Positions 1 through 9,390 of a stretch of 64,000 bases of DNA are shown piece by piece. Position numbers and translations under genes: made by a program. Numbering within the stretch: position 1 is the stretch's first letter; every line of letters starts with the position of its first letter. Origin of the DNA: DASUPK01 sp963848955 (GTDB lineage Bacteria; Actinomycetota; Thermoleophilia; Solirubrobacterales; 70-9); the NCBI GenBank assembly GCA_963848955.1, contig CAWKFQ010000017.1, positions 124,001-188,000 on the forward strand. Direction: 5' to 3'. The notes below the pieces were generated by a model. The model was not told the origin of the DNA, did no database searches, and worked only from the letters and a program-made list of their open reading frames with translations.

Positions 1-564
1 GAGCGGCGTCGCGTTGTAGAACCCGCCGCCCATCGGATGGGCGCCGTCCGGGCAGAGAACCTCGAGCCGGGCGGTCCCGTCCGGCTCCGACATCCGAAAT
101 TCCTTGCTGGCGGAGGTGAGGTCCCTCAGTGGACCGGCGTCCCCGGCCTGCGATTCGCCGCTGTTGCCCTTGCCGCCGGCGAGGTAGACGGGGCCGTAGT
201 TCGAATCGAGCACGAAGATCCTCTGCTTGGTTCCCGCCCGAATCGCGAGGACGAGGCGATCACAGCTGGTCTCGTCCGCGATCACGTTGATGAGGTCGGA
301 GCCCTGGACGGAATCAAGGCTCGACGTGACGACGACCTCGGTTTGCAGTTCGCGCCGAAGGACCGTCGCGATCTCGTTCGGGGGCGGATAGCACTCGTCC
401 TCGGAGAAGACGCGCTTGATTGCCATGATCTTGAATCCGCCTTCGAGCTTGCCGGTGGCCTCGTCGTAGCCCCCCTGGACCACCCCCTGCGGCGTCGCAA
501 GCGCCGGCTTGGCGCTGAACAGGAGCCCGATCAGGACGAATAGCAGTGGCAGAACTCGCTTCAT
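1..564 (-). CDS. secreted protein of unknown function (3' end outside window)
   Basis: Reads leftwards from the ATG at 562-564 and stays open for 188 codons to the window edge. It opens with a clear Sec signal peptide: a basic KR, a hydrophobic stretch LPLLFVLIGLLF and an A-L-A cleavage site near residue 23. The mature part has three cysteines and the visible end runs into a CPDGAHPMGGGFYN stretch. That resembles the Cys/Gly-rich segments of small secreted proteins in Thermoleophilia, including the one at 11173-11553. No enzyme motif was recognised. An open frame exists on the opposite strand (37-543), but it has no signal peptide and looks like an antisense shadow. Function unknown. Confidence 0.6.
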   Translation of the reverse strand, partial: MKRVLPLLFVLIGLLFSAKPALATPQGVVQGGYDEATGKLEGGFKIMAIKRVFSEDECYPPPNEIATVLRRELQTEVVVTSSLDSVQGSDLINVIADETSCDRLVLAIRAGTKQRIFVLDSNYGPVYLAGGKGNSGESQAGDAGPLRDLTSASKEFRMSEPDGTARLEVLCPDGAHPMGGGFYNATPL

Positions 565-620
565 CGAGAGGCAGGGTTATAGATGCCGCGAAGTCAGCGC
601 GAATACTCAGTTAAGGGCTT

Positions 621-1718
621 GTGAAAACGGCCGAAACTGCCGACCCTTGGGAATACGTGATGGGCAGGCAAGGGCGACGGGCGCTCCAGCCTCTGATCGA
701 GGCCGGACTCAACGTAACCCGCGGCAGGCCGCTCCAGGGCGACGGCGCGGGACTCCGACTGCTGCCCTGGGTCGGCTCCGGGGTACTCGCGTTCGTCCTG
801 CTCCCGCTCCTGCCCGGTGCCGCAAATCTCGGCAACCTCCTCGCCGGCCTGCTCATTCCGATCAGCGTGGCCCTGGCGCTGCTCCCCCGCTGGGAGCGGC
901 ACCCGGCCTGGATGCAGGCGCTGCCCCCGCTGCTCCCCTTCGTGATGATCGCGCTGGTCCGCGGCTTCAACGAGAGCCCGATCCCCGCCTACAGCCCGGT
1001 GGTCCTGCTGCCGGTGTTCTGGTTCGCGCTGTACGGGACCCGCCTCCAGCTCTTGATATCTGTGATCTGCGTCGGCATCACCTACGCGGTCCCCTCGCCT
1101 GCCCTCAGCGGCGCCGGATACCCGGCGACCGAGGCGATCGCAGCGCTGCTCTGGATGGTGATCGCGGGGATTGCGGGCTTCACGCTCAGCGAGCTGGTCC
1201 GCCAGCGCGAGCTGCTCGCCGCGCGGCTCGAGCTCACTGCGCGCACCGACGCGCTCACCGGCCTGCCGAACCGCCGCGCCTGGGACGAGGAGCTCGAGCG
1301 GGAGATTCTGCACGCGGGCCGCACCGAGACCCCGCTCTGCGTCGCGCTCCTCGACCTTGACTTCTTCAAGCAGTTCAACGACCTGAACGGCCACCCCGCC
1401 GGGGACTCCCACCTCAAGGAGGCGGCCTCCCTCTGGCGGAACCGGCTTCGTTCCGCCGACCTGATCGCCCGCTACGGCGGCGAGGAATTCGCCGTGCTGC
1501 TGACGGCGACCGACACCTTCCAGGCACGGGAGGTGATCGAGACGCTGCGCGGGTGCATGCCGCGCGACGAGACCGTCTCGGCCGGGATCGCGCAGTGGGA
1601 CGGCGCCGAGTCGAGTCTGGACCTCATTGCCCGCGCGGACTCGGCGCTCTACGAGGCGAAGCGCAGCGGCCGGGATCGCACCGTGCTGGCGCACGACCCC
1701 GAGCTCGCGCCGGCCTGA
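621..1718 (+). CDS. membrane-bound diguanylate cyclase (GGDEF)
   Basis: Makes the second messenger c-di-GMP from two GTP. The N-terminal half (about residues 50-195) consists of several hydrophobic membrane segments. The C-terminal 165 residues are a GGDEF domain with the active-site signature YGGEEF and a preceding DLDFFKQFND metal/nucleotide stretch. An RxxD inhibitory site (RSAD) lies exactly five residues before GGEEF, so product inhibition is likely. The frame starts at a GTG (621); an in-frame ATG at 660 is possible. No EAL or HD-GYP domain is attached. What the membrane region senses cannot be told. Confidence 0.9.
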   Translation: MKTAETADPWEYVMGRQGRRALQPLIEAGLNVTRGRPLQGDGAGLRLLPWVGSGVLAFVLLPLLPGAANLGNLLAGLLIPISVALALLPRWERHPAWMQALPPLLPFVMIALVRGFNESPIPAYSPVVLLPVFWFALYGTRLQLLISVICVGITYAVPSPALSGAGYPATEAIAALLWMVIAGIAGFTLSELVRQRELLAARLELTARTDALTGLPNRRAWDEELEREILHAGRTETPLCVALLDLDFFKQFNDLNGHPAGDSHLKEAASLWRNRLRSADLIARYGGEEFAVLLTATDTFQAREVIETLRGCMPRDETVSAGIAQWDGAESSLDLIARADSALYEAKRSGRDRTVLAHDPELAPA

Positions 1719-1728
1719 TCGGCCGTCG

Positions 1729-2565
1729 TCAATCGCCGGTCGCGGCTCGCCTGGAGAGGTAACGATCCAGCCCTGCCCACTGCTGCTCGGGCGGGACTGC
1801 CTGGAGCATCGCCTCCGCGGTCTCGGGATCGGCGCGCTCACCCACGTGATCCCGGATCCGATGTTCGAACTCCTCGGGCCCGAGGCTCGCCGCGAGCTCG
1901 CCCTGCTCTCGGAGCCGCTCACGGACCACGTCGAGGTGGCCCTGAGGACCGGTGACCTCGCCGAAGTGGGTCAGCCCCAGGCTCTCCGGCTGCCAGTCGA
2001 GGATGCGGTCGATCGAGTCCTCCCAGACATCGAGGTCGATGTCGGGCGGCGGAGTGGGAGGCATCACGAAGTCGCTGGGCGGGATCCGGACGGCGGCCGC
2101 GTCCCCGACGAACGCGCGACCGCTCGGCGGATGGAAGTAGCTGACGTGGTGGGAGGCGTGACCGGGCGTGTAGGCCACCCGGAAGCCGAACACCTCCTCG
2201 CCACCGCGCAGCGGTTTCAGGTTCTCCTCTGGAACCGGTAGGACCTCGCCCCAAAGCCGCTCCATCTGACCGCCGTAGAGCCGCTCGGCGCTGGCGAGGA
2301 GTTTCGCCGGGTCGGCCAGATGGGCCGCCCCGATCTCGTGCACGTAGACGGGGAGGTCCGGCCAGCGGCGGACCATCGATCCCGATGCGCCGGCGTGATC
2401 GAGGTGGATGTGGGTCAACAGCAGAGCACGGGGTTGCTGATCGCCGAGGGCCTCGATGAGAGCCTCCAGCGAGCTGGTCGGCCCGGGATCGACCAGGACC
2501 CCGTCCAACTCCCAGCAGCCGATCACCCGCTCCCGGCCGAGGTGCCGGACGTCGATCAGTCTCAC
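1729..2565 (-). CDS. MBL-fold metallo-hydrolase
   Basis: Metallo-beta-lactamase-fold hydrolase of about 278 residues. Metal ligands are visible in order: THIHLDHAG (HxHxDH) near residue 52, a TPGHASHH motif, VGDAAA, and a late LTHFGE histidine. This is the glyoxalase II-like arrangement with two metal ions. The GTG start overlaps the stop of the upstream amine oxidase by 4 nt (2562-2565), so the two are one transcription unit and probably translationally coupled. Substrate unknown; a thioester, lactone or phosphodiester is possible. Confidence 0.88.
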   Translation of the reverse strand: MRLIDVRHLGRERVIGCWELDGVLVDPGPTSSLEALIEALGDQQPRALLLTHIHLDHAGASGSMVRRWPDLPVYVHEIGAAHLADPAKLLASAERLYGGQMERLWGEVLPVPEENLKPLRGGEEVFGFRVAYTPGHASHHVSYFHPPSGRAFVGDAAAVRIPPSDFVMPPTPPPDIDLDVWEDSIDRILDWQPESLGLTHFGEVTGPQGHLDVVRERLREQGELAASLGPEEFEHRIRDHVGERADPETAEAMLQAVPPEQQWAGLDRYLSRRAATGD

Positions 2566-3965
2566 CCTGTGACGATCCGCGCCGCCAGTGCGGCTCGTGC
2601 ACCCGCGGCCTCCGCAAAGGGTGCTCCCTCCGAGCGCATCACCTCAGCCGCGGCGCGCCGGCCAGACTGGATAGCGCCGTCCAGGTAGCCCATCCAGCGA
2701 GTCGCGGTTTCGGTTCCCGCCCAGTGGATGCGGCCGACCGGCTCGCGGAGCAGACGGCCGTATCCGGTCCAGGCGCCGGGGCCCAGCACTCCCGCATAGC
2801 AACCTCGCGAGTAGGGCTCCGTGCTCCAGTCCTTCTCGACGTAGACCTCGGGGTGAGCGGCGCGCCGTCCGAAGAGCCGCTGGAAGCCCCGCAGGACGGC
2901 GTTGCGACGCTCGGCCTCAGGGATCCCACCGAGCTCTCGCGCATCTCTCCCCTCGAGGAAGGCAATCAACCCGGGTCTGCCGTTGGGTGGCGTGTTGTCG
3001 AAGACGACCTGGGCGGGGCCGGGCAGGCTGATCGCCTGACCGGTCAACCCGTCATCCCGCCAGAAGGGTTCCTCATAGACCGCCATGCATTTGATCACCG
3101 AGCCCATCGGCATTCGCTGGGTGAGCTGGTCGCGGGCCGCCGGGAGCGGCGGGTCGTAGTTGATCCGGCCGGCGAGCGCGGGAGGCACCGCAACGATGGC
3201 GCGGCGGGCTCTCACCTCGCCGGCCACGACTCCATCCGCGTCGGCGCGGATCACGCGAACCGGCGCGGAGAGCTGCACGCGGTCCCCGAGCTCCTCGGCC
3301 ATTCGGATCGAGAGCTGCTGGGTGCCGCCCACCAGGCGGTCCTGCTGGGCGCCCCCCTCAGTCTCGAGCAGGTCGTCCCAGCCGCCCGCCGATGCGGCGT
3401 AGAAGAGGACGTGCAGTAGCGAGACGTCGGCGGGCTCGACAGCAAAGACCGCGCGGCACGCGACGGTGAGTGCCTCGCGCACGGTCTTCGTCTTCGCGGT
3501 GCGCCGGATCCAGGCCGCGAAGCTCTGCTCGTCGAGGCGCTCCGCGTCCTCCGCGCCCCACGGTGCCTCCGGGTCGACGCCCTTGATCAGCCGCTTCAGC
3601 CTCAGATCGGCCTGGCCGTAGTCGACCATCACGTGCGGCGCGAGCATCGGGATGGTGCCGCGGTAGCGCTTCAGCCGTCCCCGGCGATCCTCGAACAGGT
3701 TCTTGCCGGTGACGTGGGTCGGGTAGGTCTCGATCCCGAAGTCCTGGGCGAGGCTGAGGACCTCGTGCTGCGTAGGCCCGACCCACTGGCCGCCCACCTC
3801 GACGATGTCCCCAGAGTGCTCGCCGACCGATTGGCTCAGGGTCCGGCCGCCGACTCGGTCGCGGGCTTCCAACACCCGCACGTCGAGCCCGGCGGCGCTC
3901 AGCTCGCGCGCCGCGGTCAGCCCGCCGAGGCCCGCACCGACGACAACGACGTCACAGTCATGCAT
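2562..3965 (-). CDS. flavin-dependent amine oxidase family protein
   Basis: FAD enzyme of the monoamine oxidase/phytoene desaturase superfamily, about 467 residues. The N-terminus carries the dinucleotide-binding motif GAGLGGLTAARELSAAG followed by the acidic strand end LEARDRVGGRT, the classic amine-oxidase signature. The C-terminus has the second FAD-contact block (IHWAGTETATRWMGYLDGA). The ATG at 3965 is preferred because it places the Rossmann strand directly at the N-terminus; an upstream in-frame start at 4010 would add 15 charged residues. It lies upstream of, and overlaps, the MBL hydrolase gene. The amine substrate is unknown. Confidence 0.88.
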   Translation of the reverse strand: MHDCDVVVVGAGLGGLTAARELSAAGLDVRVLEARDRVGGRTLSQSVGEHSGDIVEVGGQWVGPTQHEVLSLAQDFGIETYPTHVTGKNLFEDRRGRLKRYRGTIPMLAPHVMVDYGQADLRLKRLIKGVDPEAPWGAEDAERLDEQSFAAWIRRTAKTKTVREALTVACRAVFAVEPADVSLLHVLFYAASAGGWDDLLETEGGAQQDRLVGGTQQLSIRMAEELGDRVQLSAPVRVIRADADGVVAGEVRARRAIVAVPPALAGRINYDPPLPAARDQLTQRMPMGSVIKCMAVYEEPFWRDDGLTGQAISLPGPAQVVFDNTPPNGRPGLIAFLEGRDARELGGIPEAERRNAVLRGFQRLFGRRAAHPEVYVEKDWSTEPYSRGCYAGVLGPGAWTGYGRLLREPVGRIHWAGTETATRWMGYLDGAIQSGRRAAAEVMRSEGAPFAEAAGARAALAARIVTG

Positions 3966-4025
3966 CGGTTGAAGTATCCCGCGTCGCCGTTCCGCCGCCC
4001 CGAATCCCACGCTAAACTCATTCTT

Positions 4026-4035
4026 ACGTGAACGT
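4026..4035. promoter_or_regulatory. possible MerR-type operator at the MFS start
   Basis: A 10-bp palindrome ACGT-GA-ACGT sits on the GTG start of the MFS gene, in an AT-rich patch between two divergent genes. MerR-type regulators bind short palindromes in the promoter, and the second gene of this operon is a MerR protein, so autoregulation through this site is plausible. Position on the start codon would imply a leaderless transcript or a start further downstream. Weak evidence. Confidence 0.3.
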
Positions 4036-5545
4036 TAACTTCGTCAGATCAGGTGCCAGCCGGCTCCGGCCAGGTGTCGAAGCTGGACACGAGCACTACA
4101 AGTGGTGGGTCCTCAGCTGTACGAGCTTGGGAATGCTTCTCGCGACCATCAACTCGGGCACGCTGATCATCGCCCTGCCCGACCTGGAGAGGTCGCTCGG
4201 AACCACGCTGCTGCAGCTCGTCTGGGTGATCCTCGCCTACATGATCGCCTCGACCGTGCTGGTGCTGACCGCCGGCAGGCTCTCCGACCTATTCGGCCGG
4301 AAGAAGGCCTACGTCGGCGGCTTCCTGCTCTTCACCGCCGCCTCCCTCGGCGCGGGCTTCTCGGCAGACGGCACCCAGCTGATCCTCTGGCGGATCCTCC
4401 AGGGCGTCGGCGGCGCGGTGCTCTTCGCCAACGCTCCGGCGCTGGTCACCGACGCCTTCCCGCGCGAACAGCTGGGCCTGGCGATGGGCACCAACACAAT
4501 GGTCGCGGCCGTGGGACTGGTCATCGGACCGGTGCTCGGCGGAGCCCTGGTCGCGATCTCGTGGCACTGGGTCTTCTGGTTCAACGTGCCGGTCGGGTTG
4601 GCCGGCGCCCTCTGGGGCTGGCTCGTCCTTCACGAAATGTCCACCCGTGACACCCAGCGGGGTTTCGACATCCTCGGCACCCTGACCTTCGTCGCGGGTC
4701 TCACCGGGCTGGTCTACGGCCTCTCGCGCGGGGGCCTCTCGGGTTGGGACGACCCGTTGGTGATCTGGTCTCTCATCGCCGCGGCCGTGCTGCTGCCGGC
4801 CTTCGTCCTCATCGAGAAGCGGGTCTCCGCCCCGATGCTCGACCTCACGATCTTCGAGAACCGGATGTTCGCGGCCGCGACCGGCGCTGCCTTCATCAAC
4901 GGCCTCTCCCGCTTCGCCCTGCTCTTCATCTTTGTCTTCTACTTCCAGGGCGTCATGGGTGACGATCCGATCACGGCCGGGATCAAGCTCGCGCCGATGG
5001 CGATCGGGATGGTCATCGCCTCGCCGCTAGCTGGCCTCTGGGCCGACCGGCACGGCTCCCGCACGCTCGCTGCGCTCGGCATGCTGGTCAGCGCGTTTGC
5101 GCTCGCCGGTATGACCACGCTCGGCCAAACCAGCCCCTACTGGGAGACCACGCTCTGGCTCGGTCTGGTCGGGATCGGCTCGGGGATGTTCAACTCCCCG
5201 AACACGGCCGCGATGATGGCGACCGTGCCGGCGAAGCGCCGAGGCATCGCCTCCGGTGCGCGGACGATGCTGCAGAACACGGGCGCCGTGATCTCGATCG
5301 CATTCGTCCTGGCGATCGTCACGGCTGCGGTCCCGAAGGAGGTGCTGTTCAAGATCTTCTCGGGCCTCGCTTCCGGCCTCTCCAGTGAACAGCTCGCCCC
5401 CTTCATCCACAACATGCATACGGCGCTCTGGGTGCTCGCGATCACCTCGCTGATCGGCGCCGGGGTCTCGTTGCTGCGGCCCCGGCACGCCGCGCCGGTG
5501 CGGGAGCCGGGCGTCGACGCCGGCCTGGATCGGGTGGCGGCATGA
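4028..5545 (+). CDS. MFS drug:H+ antiporter, DHA2 family
   Basis: Inner-membrane exporter of the major facilitator superfamily, 505 residues, with the length and hydrophobic pattern of the 14-helix DHA2 (EmrB/QacA) group. Motif A is visible as GRLSDLFGRKKAYVGG after the second helix and the antiporter motif C as GLVIGPVLGGAL in the fifth. It probably expels a toxic organic compound using the proton gradient. The GTG start gives a 26-residue cytoplasmic N-terminus. The downstream MerR regulator overlaps its stop codon by 4 nt, a usual exporter-regulator pairing. No frameshift is visible across its 1.5 kb. Confidence 0.92.
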   Translation: MNVNFVRSGASRLRPGVEAGHEHYKWWVLSCTSLGMLLATINSGTLIIALPDLERSLGTTLLQLVWVILAYMIASTVLVLTAGRLSDLFGRKKAYVGGFLLFTAASLGAGFSADGTQLILWRILQGVGGAVLFANAPALVTDAFPREQLGLAMGTNTMVAAVGLVIGPVLGGALVAISWHWVFWFNVPVGLAGALWGWLVLHEMSTRDTQRGFDILGTLTFVAGLTGLVYGLSRGGLSGWDDPLVIWSLIAAAVLLPAFVLIEKRVSAPMLDLTIFENRMFAAATGAAFINGLSRFALLFIFVFYFQGVMGDDPITAGIKLAPMAIGMVIASPLAGLWADRHGSRTLAALGMLVSAFALAGMTTLGQTSPYWETTLWLGLVGIGSGMFNSPNTAAMMATVPAKRRGIASGARTMLQNTGAVISIAFVLAIVTAAVPKEVLFKIFSGLASGLSSEQLAPFIHNMHTALWVLAITSLIGAGVSLLRPRHAAPVREPGVDAGLDRVAA

Positions 5546-5994
5546 CCGAGACGCGCTACCGGATCGGGGACCTGGCGAAGCTCACCGGGACGACACCCCG
5601 GACGATCCGCTACTACGAGGAGATCGGGCTGCTCCCCTCCGAGAAGGAGCGGGAGCCCGGCGCCCATCGCACCTTCGGCGACGAGGACCTGGAGAGGCTC
5701 CGCGAACTGCTCCGCCTGCGCGAGCTGCTCGGCGTCTCGCTCGAAGAGCTCCGCGACCTGGTGGCGGCCGAAAGCGCCCGTGCCTCGCTGAGGCGGGAGT
5801 GGCAGGAGGGGATCGAGGATCCCGTCCGCCAGCGCGAGGTGCTGGACGAGGCCCAGGGGCACATCGACTCCCAGCTCGCCCTGCTGCGAAGCCGCCGCGA
5901 CGAGATCGAGAAGCTCACCCGCGAGCTCGAGACCCGGCGCAGACGGGTTCGCGACCGGCTGCGATCTGTCAAGCGCGTCAGCTCGCCAGGCTGA
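5542..5994 (+). CDS. MerR family transcriptional regulator
   Basis: 150-residue regulator with the MerR winged-helix N-terminus (YRIGDLAKLTGTTPRTIRYY, then EEIGLLP) and a long antiparallel coiled-coil region (about residues 85-140) for dimerisation. There is no cysteine in the C-terminal part, so a metal or redox sensor type is unlikely; an organic ligand is more probable. Its ATG overlaps the MFS stop codon (ATGA), which suggests it controls the exporter. Its 3' end overlaps the convergent PhzF gene by 17 nt. Confidence 0.9.
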   Translation: MTETRYRIGDLAKLTGTTPRTIRYYEEIGLLPSEKEREPGAHRTFGDEDLERLRELLRLRELLGVSLEELRDLVAAESARASLRREWQEGIEDPVRQREVLDEAQGHIDSQLALLRSRRDEIEKLTRELETRRRRVRDRLRSVKRVSSPG

Positions 5995-6859
5995 TTTCCC
6001 CGTCGATCACGGGGATCACGCCTCCGCCGACCCGCGGGCGGCCGTCCACCATCTCTACCTGGAGCACGCTCGGGCGCCCCATCTCCTCACCCTGCCTGAT
6101 CACAACGCGCTCGCGACTCTGGCGCTGGGAGAGGTACGCGCCCAACGGACCGGCCGCCGATCCGGTCGCGGGGTCCTCGCCGCCGGGCAAGACGCTCGAG
6201 AACATGCGGGCCCGCGCCGCCGAGGACTCCTCGTCCACCCAGACGAGGTAGAAGTTGGGCGTCTCCCCGGCGCGGGGCTCCGCGTCCGCGAGTGCCGCGT
6301 CGATCGCTTCGTAGTCCGGTGTGATCCGCTCCAGCGAGGAGGCGTCGGAGACGGGCACGATCGCCGTCGGCAGGCCGGTCGAAACGACCTGCGGCGGGAG
6401 ATCCTGATGCGCCTCGGCGGGGTTGAGACCGACGGCGTGCATCACCGCCTCGACGTCGAGTTCGGTGCCGAACTCGGGCGCGTTCTGGACCATCTCCGCC
6501 CGCCAGCGCCCGTCTTCGTCGCGCAGCTCGATCGGCTGGAGACCGGCCTGGGTCTCCTGCACGAAGCTCGCCTCCTGCAGGCCGCGCCAGCGTGCCACCG
6601 CGACCGCGGTGCCCAGCGAGGGATGCCCGGCGAACGGGATCTCACTCGCGACCGTGAAGATGCGGTTGCGGTAGTCGGCGCCATCGGCCCCGGGCGACTG
6701 CACGAAGGTGGTCTCGGAGAGGCCCATCTCCCTCGCGAAGGCGAGCATCGTCTCGTCGTCGATTCCGTCGGCGTCGTCGACCACCGCCAGCCCGTTGCCG
6801 GCCAGGGGCCGCTCCGCGAAGACGTCGAGCCAGGCGATCCGATGTGCCATTCCCGACAT
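5978..6859 (-). CDS. PhzF family isomerase/epimerase
   Basis: Member of the PhzF (phenazine biosynthesis/diaminopimelate-epimerase-fold) family, 293 residues, the normal length. Family landmarks are in place: DVFAERPLAGNGLAVV at the N-terminus, the SETTFV block that holds the catalytic glutamate of PhzF, PFAGHPSLGTA, and a late GEDPATGSAAGPLGAYL phosphate-loop-like motif. No other phenazine genes are near, so this is one of the many stand-alone family members of unknown substrate. An alternative ATG at 6850 would shorten it by three residues. Confidence 0.88.
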   Translation of the reverse strand: MSGMAHRIAWLDVFAERPLAGNGLAVVDDADGIDDETMLAFAREMGLSETTFVQSPGADGADYRNRIFTVASEIPFAGHPSLGTAVAVARWRGLQEASFVQETQAGLQPIELRDEDGRWRAEMVQNAPEFGTELDVEAVMHAVGLNPAEAHQDLPPQVVSTGLPTAIVPVSDASSLERITPDYEAIDAALADAEPRAGETPNFYLVWVDEESSAARARMFSSVLPGGEDPATGSAAGPLGAYLSQRQSRERVVIRQGEEMGRPSVLQVEMVDGRPRVGGGVIPVIDGEISLAS

Positions 6860-6933
6860 GATCGCGATGTGCGCCTGGGCTGCCGGTCCGCGCCGTACGT
6901 TTGGCTCGTTCTCGACAACTAGGGAGAGAGAGA

Positions 6934-7592
6934 TGAACGAGAGCTATCCGCTCACCTATTCGGTGGACTACCCGGACCGCGAGCTCAACCGGCTGACCAC
7001 CTTCTTCCGGCTCTTCACCGTGATCCCGATAGCGATCGTGCTCGGGACCGTGGCCCACGCCACCTTCGGCGGCGGCGGAGACCGAGAGACGACCTATATC
7101 GCCGCCGGTGGCCTGCTCTTTGCGGGGCCCCTGCTGATGATCCTGTTTCGCAAGAAGTACCCGCGCTGGTGGTTCGACTGGAACCGCGAGCTGCTCCGCT
7201 TCGCGAACCGGGTGGTGATCTATTTCGCCCTCCTCCGAGACGAATACCCCTCAACGGACGAGCAGCAGGCGCTCGCCCTCGAGATCGAGTATCCGAACGC
7301 GGAGACCGACCTGGCACGGGGGATGCCGCTGGTCAAGTGGTTCCTGGCGATCCCGCACTACGTGGTGCTGTTCTTCCTCCACATCGCCGCGTTCTTCGTA
7401 GTGATCTACGCCTGGTTCGCGATCTTGTTCACAGGTCGCTACCCGCGCTCGGCCTTCGACTTCGTCGTCGGGGTGTTTCGCTGGAGCAACCGGGTCACGG
7501 CGTACGCCTTGATCCTGGCCACCGACAAGTACCCGCCCTTCTCGCTCCAGGAGGAGACGGGGTCGAGTTCGACCGGCACGCCGGCCGCGTGA
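6934..7592 (+). CDS. DUF4389 membrane protein
   Basis: Membrane protein of about 218 residues matching the DUF4389 type, found mainly in actinobacteria. Two hydrophobic hairpins are visible, FFRLFTVIPIAIVLGTV with a following GGLLFAGPLLMILF, and later WFLAIPHYVVLFFLHIAAFF. The tandem YPxxxFDxxxGxxRWxxRV-like end (RYPRSAFDFVVGVFRWSNRV) is characteristic. The ATG at 6934 is chosen because a purine-rich GGGAGAGAGAG ribosome site lies just before it; the frame is open further upstream only as a shadow of phzF. Function unknown. Confidence 0.8.
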
Positions 7593-7593
7593 C

Positions 7594-8065
7594 TCAGTGG
7601 CCGTGGTGCTCGTGCATCACGGCGTGCCCTCGCCCGCGGGCGATCAGGTAGCGGTTGGCCCAGAAGGCGAACGGATAGGCGATCGCGAACCCAACGGCGA
7701 TGCTGCCCCAGAAGAGCGGATCCCCTAGGCCGGCTTCCAGGGCGCTCGGGATCAGAATCACGGTGCCGTTGTCGATCAGCTCCATGATCGTGATCGAGAC
7801 CGTGTCCGCCGCCAGCGCCGTCGCGACGATCGTGCGCGGCGCGAGGCGGGCGCGGATCAGCGGCATCGAGGTGAGCAGGAAGCCGAAGAAGTAGGCGAGC
7901 CCGACGGCCAGAGCGATCTGCGGGACGTTGCCCCAGCCGAGGGCGGTCGCCAGCGCCATTCCCGCGACCTCCCCGATCACGCAGCCCGGTGAGGCAGTGG
8001 TTGGTCGCCGCGATCGCGAGCCCATTCAGCTCGGAGCGAGACTGGGTGTCCAGTGAAGCCTCCAT
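7594..8065 (-). CDS. DUF4396 membrane protein (one frameshift)
   Basis: Small integral membrane protein of about 156 residues. The N-terminus contains the family's signature ATNHCLTGCVIGE, readable only if one G of a GGG run near 7990 is removed. Three or four hydrophobic helices follow, and the C-terminus is histidine-rich (MHEHHGH). The ATG at 8063-8065 follows directly on the stop codon of the permease gene, so the two are co-transcribed under the CsoR-type operator at 9362-9378. The Cys/His motif and His tail suggest metal contact, which is inference. Confidence 0.72.
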
Positions 8066-9348
8066 CTAGTGGGCGTGGCCGGTCGCGTGCGCGCCGGCCG
8101 CCGCGGGCCTCCTCCCCGTGTACTCGTCGGGGTCGGCCTCGAACTGCGCGCGGCAGTGCTCTGAGCAGAAGAAGTAGGTGCGTCCGGCGTGCGCCATCCG
8201 CAGCGCCTTCGAGCGGTCGACCCTCATCCCGCAGACCGGGTCGGTGGCGCCGCGCCGGACGGTCAGGTAGAAGAGCGCCGCGAAGACCGCCAGCGCGACC
8301 ACGTTGAGGACCAGCTTGTAGTCGAGCTCGACCGAGCCGAAGATGTCCTCGCGCGAGGGCGGTCGTGTCGGGATCAGGCCGGCGAGCGCTGAAGAGGCCG
8401 TCGATCGATCAGGGCCGCGATCACCATCGTCACGAACATCAGCGCCGTGATCCGCAGCGCGAAGGCCCGTGCCGTAGTACTTGCGGTAGGCGACGATGAT
8501 CGGCAGCACGATCAGGTCGGCGAAGATGAACGCCATCACGCCGGCGAAGCTGATCCCGCCCGACCAGAGCACGGCCGCGAGCGGCACGTTGCCGATCGAG
8601 CAGACGAAGCTGAGCACGGCGATGAGCGGCCCGACGATCACGTTCTCGATCGTCTGCAGGGCCGGCGGCGCGTCCGTCGATGAACAGGCCGTTGAAGAAG
8701 TCGTCGCCGAGCAGCGCCGATGAAGCCGGCGAGCAGGAAGCCGATCGTGATCTCCTTCCAGAGCATCTGCCAGTCGCCGCGGAAGTTGTGGGCGACGTCC
8801 GACCAGGCGCGAGGCCGACGTGAGCCGCTCGCGCCAGCCCATCCGCTCGCCGGCGGCGTGGTGCTGGTGGCCGGCTGTCGGCCGTGCTGCGCGTGCTCGC
8901 GCGCCCGCTCCTCGAGCCGCGGCGAGACGAAGAGCCGCAGCAGCAGCGCCATCAGGGCGATCATCACGATGCCGCCGAGGAACTCGGCCAGCGTGAACTG
9001 CCAGCCGAGCAGGATCCAGAGCACCAGCCCGAGCTCCCAGACCAGGTTGGTCGAGGCGAACTGGAAGGCCAGCGCGGTGACGCGCCGAGGCGCCCTTCTG
9101 GAAGAGGCGACTTGGCGATCGCGATCGCCGCGTAGGAGCACGACGACGAGGCGGCGCCGAGCCCGGTCGCCCTGGCGACCGGCCCGAGCCGCTCGCCGGC
9201 CGAGCGCCGACTCGATCCGCTCGCGCGGGACCCAGGCCTGCACGATCGCCGAGATCGCGAAGCCGAGCACGAGCGCCCACCAGACCTCGTAGGCCATCAG
9301 GAAGGACTGCTCGAAGCCCTCGCCGATCGTGGAGATGACGTCAGCCAT
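8066..9348 (-). CDS. permease with C-terminal YHS domain (multiple frameshifts)
   Basis: Transporter of the COG0701/DUF318 permease group (relatives include ArsP) with about eight helices, followed by a YHS metal-binding domain: DPVCGMRVDRSKAL, then YFFCSEHCRAQFEADP near the end and a His-rich tail (AGAHATGHAH). Start is the ATG at 9346-9348 (MADVISTIGEGF). The frame is broken about eight times (near 9200, 9110, 9080, 8720, 8690, 8480, 8410, 8390), each repairable by removing one base, and the repaired segments join smoothly. It faces csoR across a shared operator and ends directly at DUF4396. Likely exports or handles a metal ion such as copper; the substrate is not proven. Confidence 0.75.
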
Positions 9349-9352
9349 GCGC

Positions 9353-9381
9353 TTGACGACTATACCCCCTGGGGGTATGCT
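9353..9381 (+). promoter_or_regulatory. csoR promoter with embedded CsoR operator
   Basis: A -35 box TTGACG (9353-9358), 17-bp spacer and -10 box TATGCT (9376-9381) face the regulator gene. The palindrome ATACCCCC-T-GGGGGTAT (9362-9378) fills the spacer. G/C-tract palindromes flanked by TA are the known CsoR binding sites. Read leftwards, TATAGT (9359-9364) could be the -10 box of the permease gene, so one operator can shut both promoters. The start codon at 9391 lies 9 nt past the -10 box, so the regulator message is probably leaderless. Confidence 0.85.
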
Positions 9382-9390
9382 CGACAACAC

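Noticed and set aside
37..543. 168-codon forward frame at the left edge
   Set aside because: The opposite strand encodes a protein with a clear signal peptide; the forward frame has no recognisable feature and is antisense.
5978..6859. Phenazine biosynthesis cluster
   Set aside because: Only a PhzF homologue is present; PhzA/B/C/D/E/G are absent, and PhzF-like proteins are widespread outside phenazine producers.
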